Origin: Inia geoffrensis
Lineage: Eukaryota > Chordata > Mammalia > Artiodactyla > Iniidae
Length of the DNA stretch: 64,000 nt
Assembly: GCA_036417435.1 (NCBI GenBank)
Contig: CM070913.1
Coordinates: 18,506,680 to 18,570,679 of the forward strand
Direction: 5' to 3'
Every line of letters starts with the position of its first letter. Position 1 is the first letter of the stretch. A program made the translations under genes and the position numbers. Positions 46,090-58,079 of the stretch are shown here, in pieces. The notes beneath the pieces are model-generated. The model had not been told where the DNA came from. It did no database searches and saw nothing but the letters and a program-made list of their open reading frames with translations.

Positions 46090-46420
46090 GGACTTCCCTG
46101 GTGGCGCGGTGGTTAACAGTCTGCCTGCCAATGCAGTGGACACGGGTTTGAGCCTTGGTCTGGGAATATCCCACATGCCACGGAGCAACTAAGCCTGTGC
46201 ACCACAACTACTGAGCCCACACACCACAACTACTGAGCCCACGCACCACAACTACTGAAGCCCGCGCGCCTAGAGTCCGTGCTATGCAACAAGAGAAGCC
46301 ACCGCAATGAGAAGCCTGCGCACGACAACGAAGAGTAGCCCCCCCCCGCAATTAGAGAAAGCCCGCACGCAGCAGCGAAGACGCAACGCAGCCATAAATG
46401 AATGAATGAATTAAATTAAA
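46090..46420 (+). repeat. long-form CHR SINE with internal triplication
   Basis: Head GGACTTCCCTGGTGGCGCGG, long body, and an (AATG)n tail. The segment around ACCACAACTACTGAGCCC is repeated three times (about 46200-46258). Target duplications GAAAAAGATATCTAG flank it at 46075 and 46421. Confidence 0.93.
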
Positions 46421-46544
46421 GAAAAAGATATCTAGTCTCAATCATTTTGGAGAAATAATTAGAAGATTATTCAATTAAAAGATACAAAACAAGATGGGAA
46501 CCTCACACATAACGAGGGGTTTGGAGTTTTTTTAAATTTTTACT

Positions 46545-47060
46545 TATTGGCAAAATTTAAAATAGTGCCCAACCCAGGAATGGCATATGAAAAATGAACA
46601 GGCAAGCACTATTTCTGGGAGTAGAAGTGGGTATAACCTTTCAAGACTATACTTTGGCAATAGGTTTCAATATGTGACATGTTAATATTGTTTGACCTAT
46701 CACTGGAAGTTTATGAAGGATCTATTCACACAAAAGCCAAAAGATGTATATAGGAGAATATTCTTAGTTTAAAAGGAATATTTGAAAACGACCAATGTTC
46801 CAAAATAAACAGCTGATTAAATAAATATGATTAGCACATACAGCGGAATATTGTAGATATGTATTTGACCATCAATAAATTGTTGAGTGAAAATAGATAA
46901 TAAAAATAAATACTGTAACTCCACTTATTAAAAAACATGTCTGTGTATGTTTGTATATGTATCACACAGGAAGATGTCTGCAAGAATGAATACTAGAATA
47001 TTCACAGTGGCTGTCTCTAGATGTTTGAATTGCAGATAATTTTTACCATCTTCTTTGTTT
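46545..47060 (+). mobile_element. old L1 3' fragment
   Basis: GGCATATGAAAAATGAACAGGC, CACATACAGCGGAATATTGTAG and AGTGGCTGTCTCTAGATG are typical of diverged L1M ends. Confidence 0.6.
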
Positions 47061-47070
47061 CTTGTTTTTT

Positions 47071-47182
47071 GTATTTTTGGTTGCGCCATGCAGCTTGTGG
47101 GATCTCAGCTCCCCGACCAGGAAATGAACCCAGGGCGCAGCAGTGAAAGCCCGGAATCTTAAACACTAGGCATCAGGGCACT
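47071..47182 (-). repeat. short tRNA-Glu SINE
   Basis: TTTTGGTTGCGCCATGCAGC, GGAAATGAACCCAGG and CTAGGCATCAGGGCACTCC. More diverged than its relatives. Confidence 0.75.
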
Positions 47183-47329
47183 CCTTTCTTTGTATTTTTT
47201 GAATAAATAAATGAACAAGTATCCTTTTTATTAAAAAACAATAATGTTATATTTAAAGTCAAGCAGAATAAATAAAATTGGTTACTTAAACTATAATTAA
47301 ACAAAAGCACAATTTTTTTTCTTAAACAG

Positions 47330-47660
47330 AAGCCATGCTGAAATATTACCCATCAATAAAAAGGAACGAACAGCTGATTCGTGGAACAATACTTTGGGTC
47401 TCAAAAATGTCATGCTGTGTGAAACAAGCTAGATGTGTTTCCATTTATGTGACATTATAAAAGAAGAAACAAGTCTATATTGATGGTATACAGATCAATG
47501 GCCACCTGGGGCCTAGGGTCTGGGATTAACTGCAAAGAAGCTTGTGAAAAAATTTTTGGAGTGACAGGAATGTTCTATGTCTTGATTGGAGGGTGGCTAC
47601 ACAGGTGAATATATTTTTTAAGTTCTGGAACCATACACTGGAGATGGATCCACTGAACAC
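47330..47660 (+). mobile_element. old L1 3' fragment
   Basis: ATTACCCATCAATAAAAAGGAACG, CTGTGTGAAACAAGCTAGATG, GAGGGTGGCTACACAGG and GAACCATACACTGG. Confidence 0.65.
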
Positions 47661-47861
47661 ATTAAAGCAAAGCTGCTCATCTGCACGGGGGATCATCGTG
47701 GCTATGGAGACAGTGTGATTGGTTTGGAATACCTAAACTCAAGATGGGCATAATGGGCAGGGCAGGCCCTGGGCACACGTGTAAAATTGGCAAGATTTGC
47801 ACTTCACTCTCCCTGGAACCCAATCCAGTCCCTCACCCTCATTCCATTCATGACTTTACTG

Positions 47862-48665
47862 CCTAACAGTATTAGGCAATAATAATATTATTGCCTAATA
47901 GTAACAGTATTTTTTGTTATAATAATAATAATGTTATAATAATATTATATAATATATATATTATATTATTTTTGTTATAATAATAATATTATTGCCTAAT
48001 ACTAACAGTATTTTTGTTATAATAATAATATTATAATAATATAATATATATCATGTCTATAAAATATATAATATATATATTATTTTTGTTATAATATTAT
48101 TGCCTAATACTAACAGTATTTTTTGTTATAATAATAATAATATTATTGCCTAATACTAACAGTATTTTTTGTTATAATAATAATAATATTATTGCCTAAT
48201 ACTAACAGTATTTTTTGTTATAATAATAATAATATTATTGCCTAATACTAACAGTATTTTTTGTTATAATAATAATAATATTATTGCCTAATACTAACAG
48301 TATTTTTTGTTATAATAATAATAATAATATAATATAATATACATATTATATATATAACATATATATAATATATATATTATTTTTGTTATAATAATATTAT
48401 TGCCTAATACTAACAGTATTTTTTGTTATAATAATAATAATATTATAATAATATTATATAATATATATATAATATTATTTTTGTTATAATAATAATATTA
48501 TTGCCTAATACAGTATTTTTTGTTATAATAATATAATATATATATTATATATATATTATATATATAACATATATAATATATATATAATATATATATTATT
48601 TTTGTTATAATAATACTATTGCCTAATACTAACAGTATTAGGCAAAAAGAGTATTAGGCAATACT
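47862..48665. repeat. palindromic AT-rich minisatellite, 46-bp period
   Basis: The marker GCCTAATACTAACAG recurs at about 48148, 48194, 48240 and 48286, exactly 46 bp apart, with more irregular copies on either side separated by TA-rich tracts. Each unit holds 9-base inverted arms (CCTAATACT and AGTATTAGG, fully paired in the end units) and a second AATAATATTATT palindrome. No coding content. Confidence 0.93.
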
Positions 48666-48669
48666 CTTT

Positions 48670-48980
48670 TTCACCCTCCCTACTAAAACATGCCCTGGAG
48701 CTTTCATTCAGAGAAATGTGAACATTATTATAACCAGCCTAATGTTTTATACTGCCCGGGGGGTGTTTCTGTCTAGATTACAACCTAAATCTGAGGCTAG
48801 AGAAAGGAAACCCAATGAAAGACACTGGAAACAAGCTTCTATGCCGTAAGGGTCTCTGGAAGACCCACTCTAAGGGTAGAGCATATCTGGCTTGAGGCCC
48901 ACTACTTCTGTCCTTCGATCTTTAGAGCTACAAGGGACCTTACGAATCCTGTGGTATATTCGTTCATTGGTTTGTAACCT
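48670..48980. other. intergenic, no gene recognised
   Basis: Unique-looking sequence with no feature seen. Confidence 0.5.
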
Positions 48981-48984
48981 TAGT

Positions 48985-49090
48985 TACTGAATGTCCTCTG
49001 AGTTCCCCTGGGCCAGGTGCTAAAGATACAGAAGAGAACTAAACAAACAGGTCGCATCCACAGGGAGCTGACTGTCATGTCCGAGATTCC
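48985..49090 (+). repeat. L2-like LINE scrap
   Basis: CTGGGCCAGGTGCTAAAGATACAGAAGAG, then CATCCACAGGGAGCTGACTG resembles L2. Confidence 0.55.
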
Positions 49091-49094
49091 AAGA

Positions 49095-49730
49095 TGGCAG
49101 CCAGGTGTCAGGAGTCACCACCTGAATTCTCCAGCCCCTCAAGGCCAGTGTCCACAGAAGCCTTGGGGGGCAGGATCACAGGGCGGGTCTGCACACCATG
49201 CTTCAGGCGGCACCACTGGCAATCCGTGCAGGCACAAAGAAGGCAATTGAGTCTGCCCTAGATTTTACCGCCAAGGAATCTGGAAACAGAAAAGATAAGC
49301 GATTTTCCTATTATTTTAGAGCTCGACAACTCTAAGGAATTTGTTCAGAGGTATGCTAGATAAATTAATTGCTGTAGGGGAAGATCCTGTTTTCAGACAG
49401 TTACCTGTGTAACTATATTAGTTTCAAGATCTCCCTTATCCCCTTGTTTTGGACCCAAGTTAAAATTTTAAAAGAAAGAATAAATGTTCATTTCACAAGG
49501 ATTTCATGGTGAACCCAAGTTTGTAACATCTGAAATGCTATTTCCTGGAAGAGACTTGGGAGACAGAATAGAATAGAGGTAAAAAAGCATTTAAAAAAAA
49601 AAAAAACCCTCAATACCTTTACAGAAGATAGCAAAATGACTTCACTCTAATTGGCTGGGTTTGGGTCTGTGAAATTACCACAAGTACTAATTTTTTTTTT
49701 TTTTTTTTTCCCATTTGAAGTCAGGTTTAA
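49095..49730. other. intergenic, no gene recognised
   Basis: Unassigned, with a T-run of about 19 near 49691-49709. Confidence 0.5.
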
Positions 49731-49745
49731 AATTTACACTCAGTA

Positions 49746-50035
49746 CTTCCCTGGTGGTGCAGTGGTTAAGAATCTGTCTGCCAATGCAGGGGACATGGGT
49801 TCGATCCCTGGTTGGGGAAGATCCCACATGGCTCAGAGGAACTAAGCCCGTGCACCACAACTACTGAGCTTGCCTGCCTAGAGCCCGTGCTCTGCAACAA
49901 GAGAAGCCACCGCAGTGAGAAGCGCACGCACCCAAATGAAGACTAGTCCCCACTCACCGCAACTAGAGAAAGCCCACGCACAGCAGTGAAAACCCAACGC
50001 AGACAAAAATAAATAAATTAATTAATTTATTAAAA
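49746..50035 (+). repeat. long-form CHR SINE
   Basis: ACTTCCCTGGTGGTGCAGTGG head, long body including CCGCAACTAGAGAAAGCCC, and an (AATA/TTAA) tail. Target duplications AATTTACACTCA(G/A)TA flank it. Confidence 0.93.
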
Positions 50036-50054
50036 AAAATTTACACTCAATAAC

Positions 50055-51655
50055 TTAACATTCAGTAAAGTGTGTTCTTTTTATGTGTACAGTTCTATGG
50101 ATCTTGACAAATGAATACAGTCATATGGACGCCACCAGAATAAGATGGCACATATTCCCACTACCCCAGAAAAGTTTCCTCATGCCCCTTTGAAGTCCCA
50201 AGATACAACATTTTGGAGGTGAAGCAAAATTCCAGTTGAGGTGTCTCAGTTGGGAAGCCAGGTTTTTTTCTCCTGGGAGGAGACCATTTGCAGAAATCAG
50301 ATGTGCACCAGGCAAGTAGCTTGTTTTGTTGTTTTTTTGTTGTTTTTGTTGTTTCTTCCCATCTATAATCCCTGCTGCTCTTCCCAAGTAGCTCATTGGC
50401 ATAAGTGATTTTAGCTGGGCAATATTGTTCATTTTGCTTTGCAAACTTACTTTAGATTTAAATGAGAATTAGATTGAATTACAATGGGAGCAAAAAACAA
50501 AAACACTCATTTAACTCAGAGTCTAATTCTAAAACAACACAACGTTATTGACTGAGAAAGACAAAAAAAAAAGATGGTTGGGTACCTAAATTTTAGTCAG
50601 GCTGCTAGGGTTTACTTAATTCATGTACGAGGAGGCAGGCGAGGTGCCTCTTGCTGGGTTGGGGGACAGGGGCACCGCAGGCAGTACCAGCTCAGGTGCC
50701 CACTGCCTTCCAGGAATTCTCCTCACCACCAGTGCCCAGAAACTCTCCAGGAACAAAATCCTATTGGAGCAAACAGAATGCGGGAGGATACAAGTGTGTT
50801 TTCACAAATACTGTCACCTGGAGTAACATCTCCACCACAGTCATGTGGGTGAGGGCACAAATTCTCCTGGAATTTTCATTTCTTTAAAGATTGTTTATTT
50901 CAGAATACCTTCAACAGTCACTAGTTGCCAGGGTCCTTTGTAGCACTAAATCCAATTCTCTTTTGCTTTCCTGAAAAGACTGGTTTGATCTTTCATTTGA
51001 GGATGTGCGAAGGTTTGAGGTGTGTTGAGATAACTAGTCAAAACATTCCCTCCATTTTTTCATGTTCTGTCGACTCTAGAGGCTGATGGGGCACAGACAC
51101 TTGGGGGCAGGGAGGGGCTGCCTGTCTAGACCACCTGGGTCTTTCATTTAAATTAGCAGAATGCCTAGAAGTGGTTCATCCTGAGTGATCAGTGAACATC
51201 AAGACAAAGAAAGAACAGTACTACCAAGTTCTTGTAGGGACTTTTGCAAAATGCTTTTGTATCAGAGTGACTTGATAGCAAGCGTCACAACACCCACCTG
51301 AAAACGGTTTAAACTCAGGGTGGAGGGTTGTTATCTCACATGATAAGAACCCCGTGGGTCCTTGAGTCCCAGATTGGTTAACTGGCAGCTCTGTGATGTC
51401 TTCCAGGACCAAGGCTCTTAAGCACAGACTCCCCTAGAAGCCTACTTTTCCTCCCAAATCCCTTGTCACTGTGTCTGAGTGTTCTGTAAAAAGTATAGAA
51501 GGAGCAGACTGTTGTGAAGGTAAAGCTAAACCTGGGATAGTGAGGGATCGTTTCATTTACGAGAGCAAACAATCCAAACAACTGGGTGAGAAAACTTTAA
51601 ATTGGCCAACAAGACAAGAAATAGAATCTCTGATTTGGGGATCATCGTAGTAATA
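50055..51655. other. intergenic, no gene recognised
   Basis: Open frames at 50121-50887 have no recognised family. The three overlapping frames at 50574-50887 reflect a locally GC-rich patch. Confidence 0.45.
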
Positions 51656-51659
51656 GCCA

Positions 51660-51830
51660 CAACTTTATATGGTGCTCACTCACTACATGCCAGGCACTGT
51701 TCAAAGCTTCTTACCTGTATTATCTAGTTTTTGAACAACACACTGACGTGGGTACCGTTATCATCCCTGTTATACAGACAGAGAATGAGACGGAGAACGT
51801 AAGGTCACACAGGATATCTGTCTGCGACAG
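51660..51830 (+). repeat. MIR SINE
   Basis: CTCACTACATGCCAGGCACTGTTCAAAGC, CCTGTATTATCTAGTTTTTGAAC, CCTGTTATACAGACAGAG and AAGGTCACACAGG follow MIR order. Confidence 0.8.
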
Positions 51831-51834
51831 CATC

Positions 51835-52014
51835 TTCGCTTTCAAGAAAAGAATGCTTTGGGGTGAAGGCCATGGATTAAGAGATGGGCACGTCTTCTCC
51901 AAAGCAAGACTCTATATATTGCAGAATGAAAACCTCAGGAGAAACCAGACCACTGTTTCCCTAGCTGGTTCACACTTACCATATCCGATTAATTCTCAGT
52001 CCCTTTCCAATTCG

Positions 52015-52048
<34 letters not shown>

Positions 52049-53920
52049 TTATTGGGAGTAATTGATTGGGGAGGGCTACCTGTTCTTAATACAAAAATTG
52101 TGCTCATTTATCTGTCCATAAAGGTGTATCATTGACTTGGAAAAACAGGACACAGGGCCCCCAAACAACTCAAACTAATTTTTATTTTACTGTTGATGAA
52201 GTAAAATGGTTGCTTTATGGCCTAGCTCCCCTTGTATTTATTTTTATTTTTTCTCTGGAGCATTATTTATTCCCCATCTTAAAGAAGCGACAAAAGGGTT
52301 TCTTTCATATCAACACAAATATGCTTTTGAAAAATGGGAACTGCTTTTCTGTGAGTAGCATTACCCCTTTTCTTTTCTATTTCCCTGCCACTCACTGTAT
52401 CTCTCCTAGTCTTTCTGGTTCTTTGGGCTCGGAAAAGTCTCAGAACAAATATCTTCACAGAATTTCTTTGCCCAGATCTGCAATTCCCTGCTAGAAATCA
52501 ATTTTTCTGTATTTGGTTTGTTGCTATCTGTGGTTCGCCAAAAAATCATCAGAAAGTGCTTCAAAGTTACCTGTGTGTGCCAGGGGCTAAAATGAGTATT
52601 TTTACGTGATTATTTTGGAACACTTGTTTTCTGGAACAGGTGGAAAGAAAACTGAAGGAAGGCAGATAAGGTGGTGTGAGGATGAAGAACGCTCACCTCA
52701 GCGGCTCGTGGAGCTCCTGTTGGTGTCAAGATTCAAACGTCAACCTCAGACGGGCAAGACTGTTCATTAAAGATTTGCTCGCAGGATATCATTTACAGGT
52801 GGCACTAGCTCCTGTAACAGCGCCAGATACTTATTACCTTGCACTCTGGAATCTCTTCCCACTTTTAGAGTCAAGGCCATTGTTAGCTGGAGGCCAAGAG
52901 GTGGCGCTGTGAGCCCAGCAGAAAGAGCCACCTCCCAGCTGAGACACAGCCAACCTAAATGAACTGCCTGGGATTTTTCAGATTTGCTTTCTCATGGCCT
53001 TGGTGGCTTCCTCAAACCCCAAATGAATGCCCATGCCAGAGAGCATAAGAACCTTTTTCTCTTCAACCTCAGGAAGGGCTCGTCCCCCAGACATGCATGA
53101 TATAGAACTTCCTGGGAAGGCTGAGCCAGCCCCGCCTGTGAGGTGCTAGTTTTGATGAAAAGGGAACCTTGCAGGGGTTGGGAGGATGGCAGAGGTGACT
53201 TCTGAAGGCTTTTTGGAAAGCTGTTACTGTCACAGAGATAGCCTGGCATAAGTGACAAAGCTGAGTCAAGCTTCTCCTGGGGGAACAAGAGAAAAACAGA
53301 TGAGCCCAAAGCAAAAAGCAGACAAAAGTAATTGGCTGCGTAAATCATGGGAGAACTCTTGGGATGCTATCCACTTCTGCTTTCAGGCGATGAACACATT
53401 TTGATCCCATTTTGTCCAGCTGTGCAGAGAAAGTCCAATTGCTTTGATGGTTGGACCACTCCGTTTAAAACTCTTCTGACAAAATCAGCCTCAATTTTTG
53501 GATCTGTTTCTCTCCATAACGTTTTCTTTTCTCACATGTAATCTGTGTATTAGGACCCAGGCGCTCCCTCACAGAAGAGAACTTTTTTGAAATAGGTTAC
53601 AAAGAGCACAGTAATTACAGAGGAATGGAGCTCACTTCAGCTCTGAGAGGGTGCCAACCCTTGATTAGCTACATGTGCATCTCACATACTTTGTGAATTA
53701 TGTGTGGAAGATGTTGACTCACGAGAAACTTTCCCTCTCCCCTACGCATACTTTAACTGTCATCCTCACTTCCATCTTCATCCTCTTACCCAGGACAATT
53801 GGCACGCTTATCAAACTAAACATAATTAGAAAGATAAAGCCACAGGGGAAACCGCATTCAGTGATGCATTGATATAATTTGGACCTTGAAGCATGCCTTT
53901 GCCTGAAGGTGACAGAGGGC
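51835..53920. other. intergenic, repeat-poor
   Basis: A GT microsatellite of about 14 units lies at 52021-52048. No gene is supported. The frames at 52132-52494 and 52992-53348 have no recognised features. Confidence 0.45.
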
Positions 53921-53924
53921 TGGT

Positions 53925-54020
53925 TAAAAATAGGACCCAGGACCAGGTCTACTGAATCACAATTTCCAGAGGCAGGGCCTGTAATCTGTACTTTATATAA
54001 GTCCCCCCAAGTGATTCTTA
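53925..54020. repeat. MER5A-like hAT fragment
   Basis: GGACCAGGTCTACTGAATCACAATTTCCAGAGGC, then CCCCCAAGTGATTCTTA is a MER5-type end. Confidence 0.65.
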
Positions 54021-54024
54021 TCAT

Positions 54025-54290
54025 AAAGAAGCAGACTCACAGATATAGGCAACAAACGTGGTTACCAGCGGGGAGAGGGAAGAGGGGAGGGCCAGAGTAG
54101 GGTAGGAGATTAAGGGGTACAAACTATTATGTACAAAACAAGCTACAAGGATATATTGTACAACACGGAGAATATATTCAATATTTTATAATAACTAAAT
54201 GGAGTATAACCTTTAAAAAATTGTGAGTCACTATACTGTACATCTATAACATATAATATTGTACATCAACCATACTTCAATTTAAAAAAA
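54025..54290 (+). mobile_element. L1 3' fragment
   Basis: GAAGCAGACTCACAGATATAGG, GGTTACCAGCGGGGAGAGG and CATCAACCATACTTCAATTT. Directly follows the MER5-like piece. Confidence 0.8.
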
Positions 54291-54329
54291 AGCAGTAGCT
54301 TAGGAAACAGGACCTAAGAAATTGTCTAG

Positions 54330-54535
54330 TTCAAGAGTCATCAACTGCCAGTAAAGGGCTGGATAGTAGATATCTGAGGCTTTGTGGACCATATAAGCTC
54401 TGTTACAACTACTCTGTCTTACTGTGAAAGTAGTCATAGACAATATGTAAATGAAGGGGTGTGACTGTGTTTCAATAAAACTTTATTTACAAAAACAGGC
54501 TGAGGGCCAAAGTTTGCTGACTACTGGACCATTTG
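54330..54535 (-). mobile_element. hAT-type non-autonomous DNA transposon
   Basis: AGAGTCATCAACTGCCAG at one end and AAGTTTGCTGACTACTGG at the other resemble imperfect inverted termini. The middle carries TTTCAATAAAACTTTATTTAC and TTTGTGGACCATATAAGC text, common in old hAT MITEs. Confidence 0.65.
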
Positions 54536-54625
54536 ACAGGTGAAGACATTAAGGACCAGAGGGGTGAGGCAATTTACCGAAGCTGCAGTTAATTGGTGGC
54601 CCAGCCAGGCCAAGGCCACTGGGCC
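54536..54625 (+). repeat. MIR SINE scrap
   Basis: ACAGGTGAAGACATTAAGGACC, then GAGGCAATTTACCGAAGC fits the MIR core. Confidence 0.5.
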
Positions 54626-54679
54626 CCAGAACAATTCTCCCTTTATCACTGTTACCAGCCCAGGTCCTTGGACTCTTTA

Positions 54680-54956
54680 TTTTTTAACATCTTTATTGGA
54701 GTATAATTGCTTTACAATGGTGTGTTAGGTTCTGCTTTATAACAAAGTGAATCAGTCATACGCATACATATATCCCCACATCTCCTCCCTCTTGCGTCTC
54801 CCTCCCACCCTCCCTATCCCACCCCTCTAGGTGGTCACAAAGCACCCAGCTGATCTCCCCATGCTATGTGGCTGCTTCCCACTAGCTATCTATTTTACAT
54901 TTGGTAGTGTATATATGTCCATGCCACTCTCTCACTTCGTCTCATCTTACACTTCC
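54680..54956 (-). mobile_element. 5'-truncated L1 3' end with target duplications
   Basis: Starts CATCTTTATTGGAGTATAATTGC on the plus strand and runs to ACACTTCC. (C)CTGGACTCTTTA-like repeats at about 54666-54679 and 54957-54970 are target duplications. Cetartiodactyl-type tail. Confidence 0.9.
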
Positions 54957-54999
54957 CCCTGGACTCTTTAATCAATAGAAATTGATAAGTGGTCAGATG

Positions 55000-55715
55000 A
55001 GAAATTCAAGCAAGGCTTTATTGGGGCTCTTGCTGCAGCACAAGGGAGTGAAAACAAGAAACAGGTGACCTTGCTTGCTCTCCGAGGGGGGAGGGCAGGT
55101 TCCTTAGATGGGATGAGGGTGAGACAGCTTGGTGGGTCAGGCTGGAAGGGTGGCTTAGGTGGTCTGCCCACCCCCTTGGTGATGCTGTGTGCAGGGATCA
55201 TGCACAGGACCCTGCTTTCGGTCCTGGCACCTCAGAAGTGGCAGTTGGTTTGGGGGCTTTTTCTTTTTTTTTTGGCCACACCGCGTTGCTTTCAGGATCT
55301 TAGTTCCCCGACCAAGGACTGAACCTGGGCCACAGCAGTGAAAGCGCAGAGTCCTAACCATTGGACCACCAGGGAATTCCCAGTTTGAGCCTTTTTTATC
55401 TTATTGTCTATAATTGCCCTGGCTGCACACTAGCGCAGTTATTTTTAGTCCCTTATAGTTTCCTTGTTTTCTGTTGCTCCAGAAGATGTTTGTCCAGGTG
55501 CAAGCACTGCAATAAAGGGTCCCAGGACCCAGCCTGTCTCAACCCCACCCCGTGCTTCCCTCTCAAGTCGAATATAGATCCACTTTGGTTGCTTCACTGC
55601 TTCGGAATGAACTTCCTGCCATGCCACTTGTGGTCAGAGACAGTCATGATGAGGGAATGTTTACATCCCCTGCAGAAGATCTTGGCATCTCCTTTCTCTG
55701 GTAGGTGGGTTTTGG
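55000..55715 (-). mobile_element. LTR-like segment split by a SINE (candidate)
   Basis: On the minus strand AATAAAGCCTTGCTTGAATTTCTC resembles an R/U5 region of an endogenous retroviral LTR. GC-rich and T-rich text extends to about 55715, where an A-run begins. LTR ends are not resolved and no viral gene is present. Confidence 0.4.
55260..55382 (-). repeat. short tRNA-Glu SINE
   Basis: TTTTTGGCCACACCGCGTTGC, AAGGACTGAACCTGGGCC and CATTGGACCACCAGGGAATTCC. Confidence 0.88.
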
Positions 55716-55739
55716 AAAAAAAAAAAAAAAAAAAATTAA

Positions 55740-56140
55740 AATAGAAAAATAAAGTATCAACTGGTTAAGTTAAACAAAACTTGGAATTTTCTGGGCCAAC
55801 TAAACTTTTCAAAGCTCCAATTGCTAAAAAAAATGTTTTTAAATTGTTCTTTTAAACTTATTTTTGAACAAGCCTTGCATCACCTTGAGAGGGCATCTAC
55901 TTCTCCAGACGCGCCCCTCTGGTAATGCCCAACCCCTTTTTAACAACCTTCCCAGAAAGGGATGCCTTCATTATGACCAACTAATTTCCTCTTTCCCTGT
56001 TCTCGTGGCAGCGGCGAGCATCTGCTTGCCATTTTCTTTGTATATCTGAAGAACTGTCATTCAATTGCCACATAGTTGTTCTTTTCCTGGCAAAGTGGTC
56101 AGTTCTCTCAGACCGTCCTCAGAAAACTTGTCCTGTAATC
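55740..56140. other. intergenic, no gene recognised
   Basis: Unassigned AT-rich sequence after the A-run at 55718-55734. Confidence 0.5.
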
Positions 56141-56149
56141 CTGAAGTCA

Positions 56150-56151
<2 letters not shown>

Positions 56152-56180
<29 letters not shown>

Positions 56181-56288
56181 TGGCCCTGCCACGTGGTGTG
56201 TGGGATCTTAGTTCCCCCACCAGGGATTGCACCTGTGCCCCCTGCAAGTGGAAGCGTGGAATCTTTACCACTGGACTGCCAGGGAAGT
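56152..56288 (-). repeat. short tRNA-Glu SINE
   Basis: Long T-run, GGCCCTGCCACGTGGTG, GGGATTGCACCTGTGCCC and CTGCCAGGGAAGTCCC. Target duplication CCTGAAGTCATTTT on both sides. Confidence 0.9.
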
Positions 56289-56473
56289 CCCCTGAAGTCA
56301 TTTTTATGGGTTGGGAGCCTTCTTTCTCCAAGTTGTCCACACTCTCTTAAACTGCATGGCTTTCAACTGGGTCTGCTGGTGAGCTTTGAGTTCTAAAGGA
56401 AGAACTTTTAGAAGAGTAGGCTGTGTTTTCCTCTATTTGACTGCCAGGGCCTGCAGTTACTAAATGAGCGATC

Positions 56474-56767
56474 TTTTTTTTTTAATTTTATTTATTTATT
56501 TATTTTTGGCTGTGTTGGGTCTTTGTTTCTGTGCATGGGCTTTCTCTAGTTGTGGCAAGCGGGGGCCACTCTTCATCGTGGTGTGCGGGCCTCTCACTGT
56601 CGCAGCCTCTCTTGTTGCGGAACACAGGCTCCAGCCGCGCAGGCTCAGTAGTTGTGGCTCAGGGGCCTAGTTGCTCCGTGGCATGTGGGATCTTCCCAGA
56701 CCAGGGCTCGAACCCGTATCCCCTGCATTGGCAGGCGGACTCTCAACCACTGCGCCACCAGGGAAGC
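56474..56767 (-). repeat. long-form CHR SINE
   Basis: GGCTGTGTTGGGTCTTTG, TTTCTCTAGTTGTGG, CHR body, and a head ending GCGCCACCAGGGAAGCC. Target duplication is imperfect (GCGATC(T)TTT / GTGATCCTTT). Confidence 0.9.
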
Positions 56768-56769
56768 CT

Positions 56770-57185
56770 GGTGATCCTTTCTGGAGTAAGCCACATTCTG
56801 AGCTTCTGAGTTTACCTAGGGGGAAACCAGAGAGCTGGGATCCTTACTTCTTGAAGGAGAGTCGTCACTGTCACTCAACCATCAGAAGCTCCCGTCCTCC
56901 TACTCCTCCAGTGGGGCAGGGGGTATTTGTTTTTGTGGTTTTGTTTTTTTGTGGTATTTTTTTTTTTTGGTACCCAGAAAAATTTTGCCTGGAATATGGA
57001 AACAGTCTGGCGTTTTTGGAACTCTTGTAGAATTAATCGTTGTGCTGGAATTTAGGAAATTTTTAGAAATGGAAAACAATATAGCAATCACTGCTTTCCA
57101 AAAACAGAGAGCATTTGGCATTCAAATGACCCGGGTCTCCTGTCCCTTTTGACTTTCTTGTATTTTAGGGTACTTTCAGTAGCGT
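56770..57185. other. intergenic, no gene recognised
   Basis: Unassigned, with T-rich patches. No gene features. Confidence 0.5.
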
Positions 57186-57189
57186 GCCA

Positions 57190-57339
57190 AGGTTAATGCT
57201 CTTTTTTATACCCAATTTTTATTTGGAAAAATTTCAAATCTACAGAAAAGTTGTACACAAATATAATCTTCGTCTAGATTCACCAGTTGTTAACATCTGG
57301 CCACTTTTGCTTTATTGCTCTGTCTGTTCACCTTCACGG

Positions 57340-57377
<38 letters not shown>

Positions 57378-58075
57378 CACCACTTTCTTATTATGGCTGA
57401 AATGTTTGAAAATATCCTGCTGGCATCATAACAGTTCACCTCTAACTACTTCAGCCTGTGTCTCCTGAGAGTAAGGTAGCCTCTTACGTAAACATTAAAC
57501 GAATGTCACTCCTAAGTAAATTAACATTAATTCCATAACATTATCTAATATACAATCCATATTTAGATTTCCTCAATTGTCCCAAAAATGTCTTTCCATA
57601 GCTATCCAATTTGCTGATCCAGGATCCAATCTAGGTTCACGTTGTACTGTTTTATTTACCCTCCAGAGTCTCTTCTAATCAAGAACAGTCCTCTCACTTC
57701 TTATTTTCTTTCACGACATTGACCTTTTTGAAGGATCCAGGCCAGCTGGTCTTGGAGAATGTCCCCTACTCTGAAACTGTCTGATTGTTTTCCTATGATT
57801 AGATTTGAGTTAAACATCTTTGCCGAGAATGCCACATGGTGATATTGTACACTTCTGCCTCATCATATCAGGGGCCCATAAAGCTGATGCCAAGTTTGAT
57901 CACTTTCCTATGGTGATGTTCACCAAATCTCTTCAAGGCAAAGATGTATTTTCCTTCTGTGAAGAGTTAGCAATATATGAGTGGTACTTTGAGTCTACAG
58001 GAATCACATATTCTCCAATAATCTTACATTGATGGTCTTATTGTCCATTGATGATCTTTGCCTGAGTCAATACAG
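57190..58075. mobile_element. old L1-type 3' UTR region
   Basis: TTCACCAGTTGTTAACATCTGGCC, CATATTTAGATTTCCTCAATTGTCCC, GATCCAGGCCAGCTGGTCTTGG and CCTATGATTAGATTTGAGTT are typical of L1M 3' UTR sequence. A CA repeat lies at 57342-57374. The 70-codon frame at 57820-58032 is in this repeat. Confidence 0.7.
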
Positions 58076-58079
58076 GGGG

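Noticed and set aside
47862..48665. Regularly spaced repeats resembling a CRISPR array
   Set aside because: The genome is mammalian and the intervals are repeats of the same unit, not unique spacers. It is a minisatellite.
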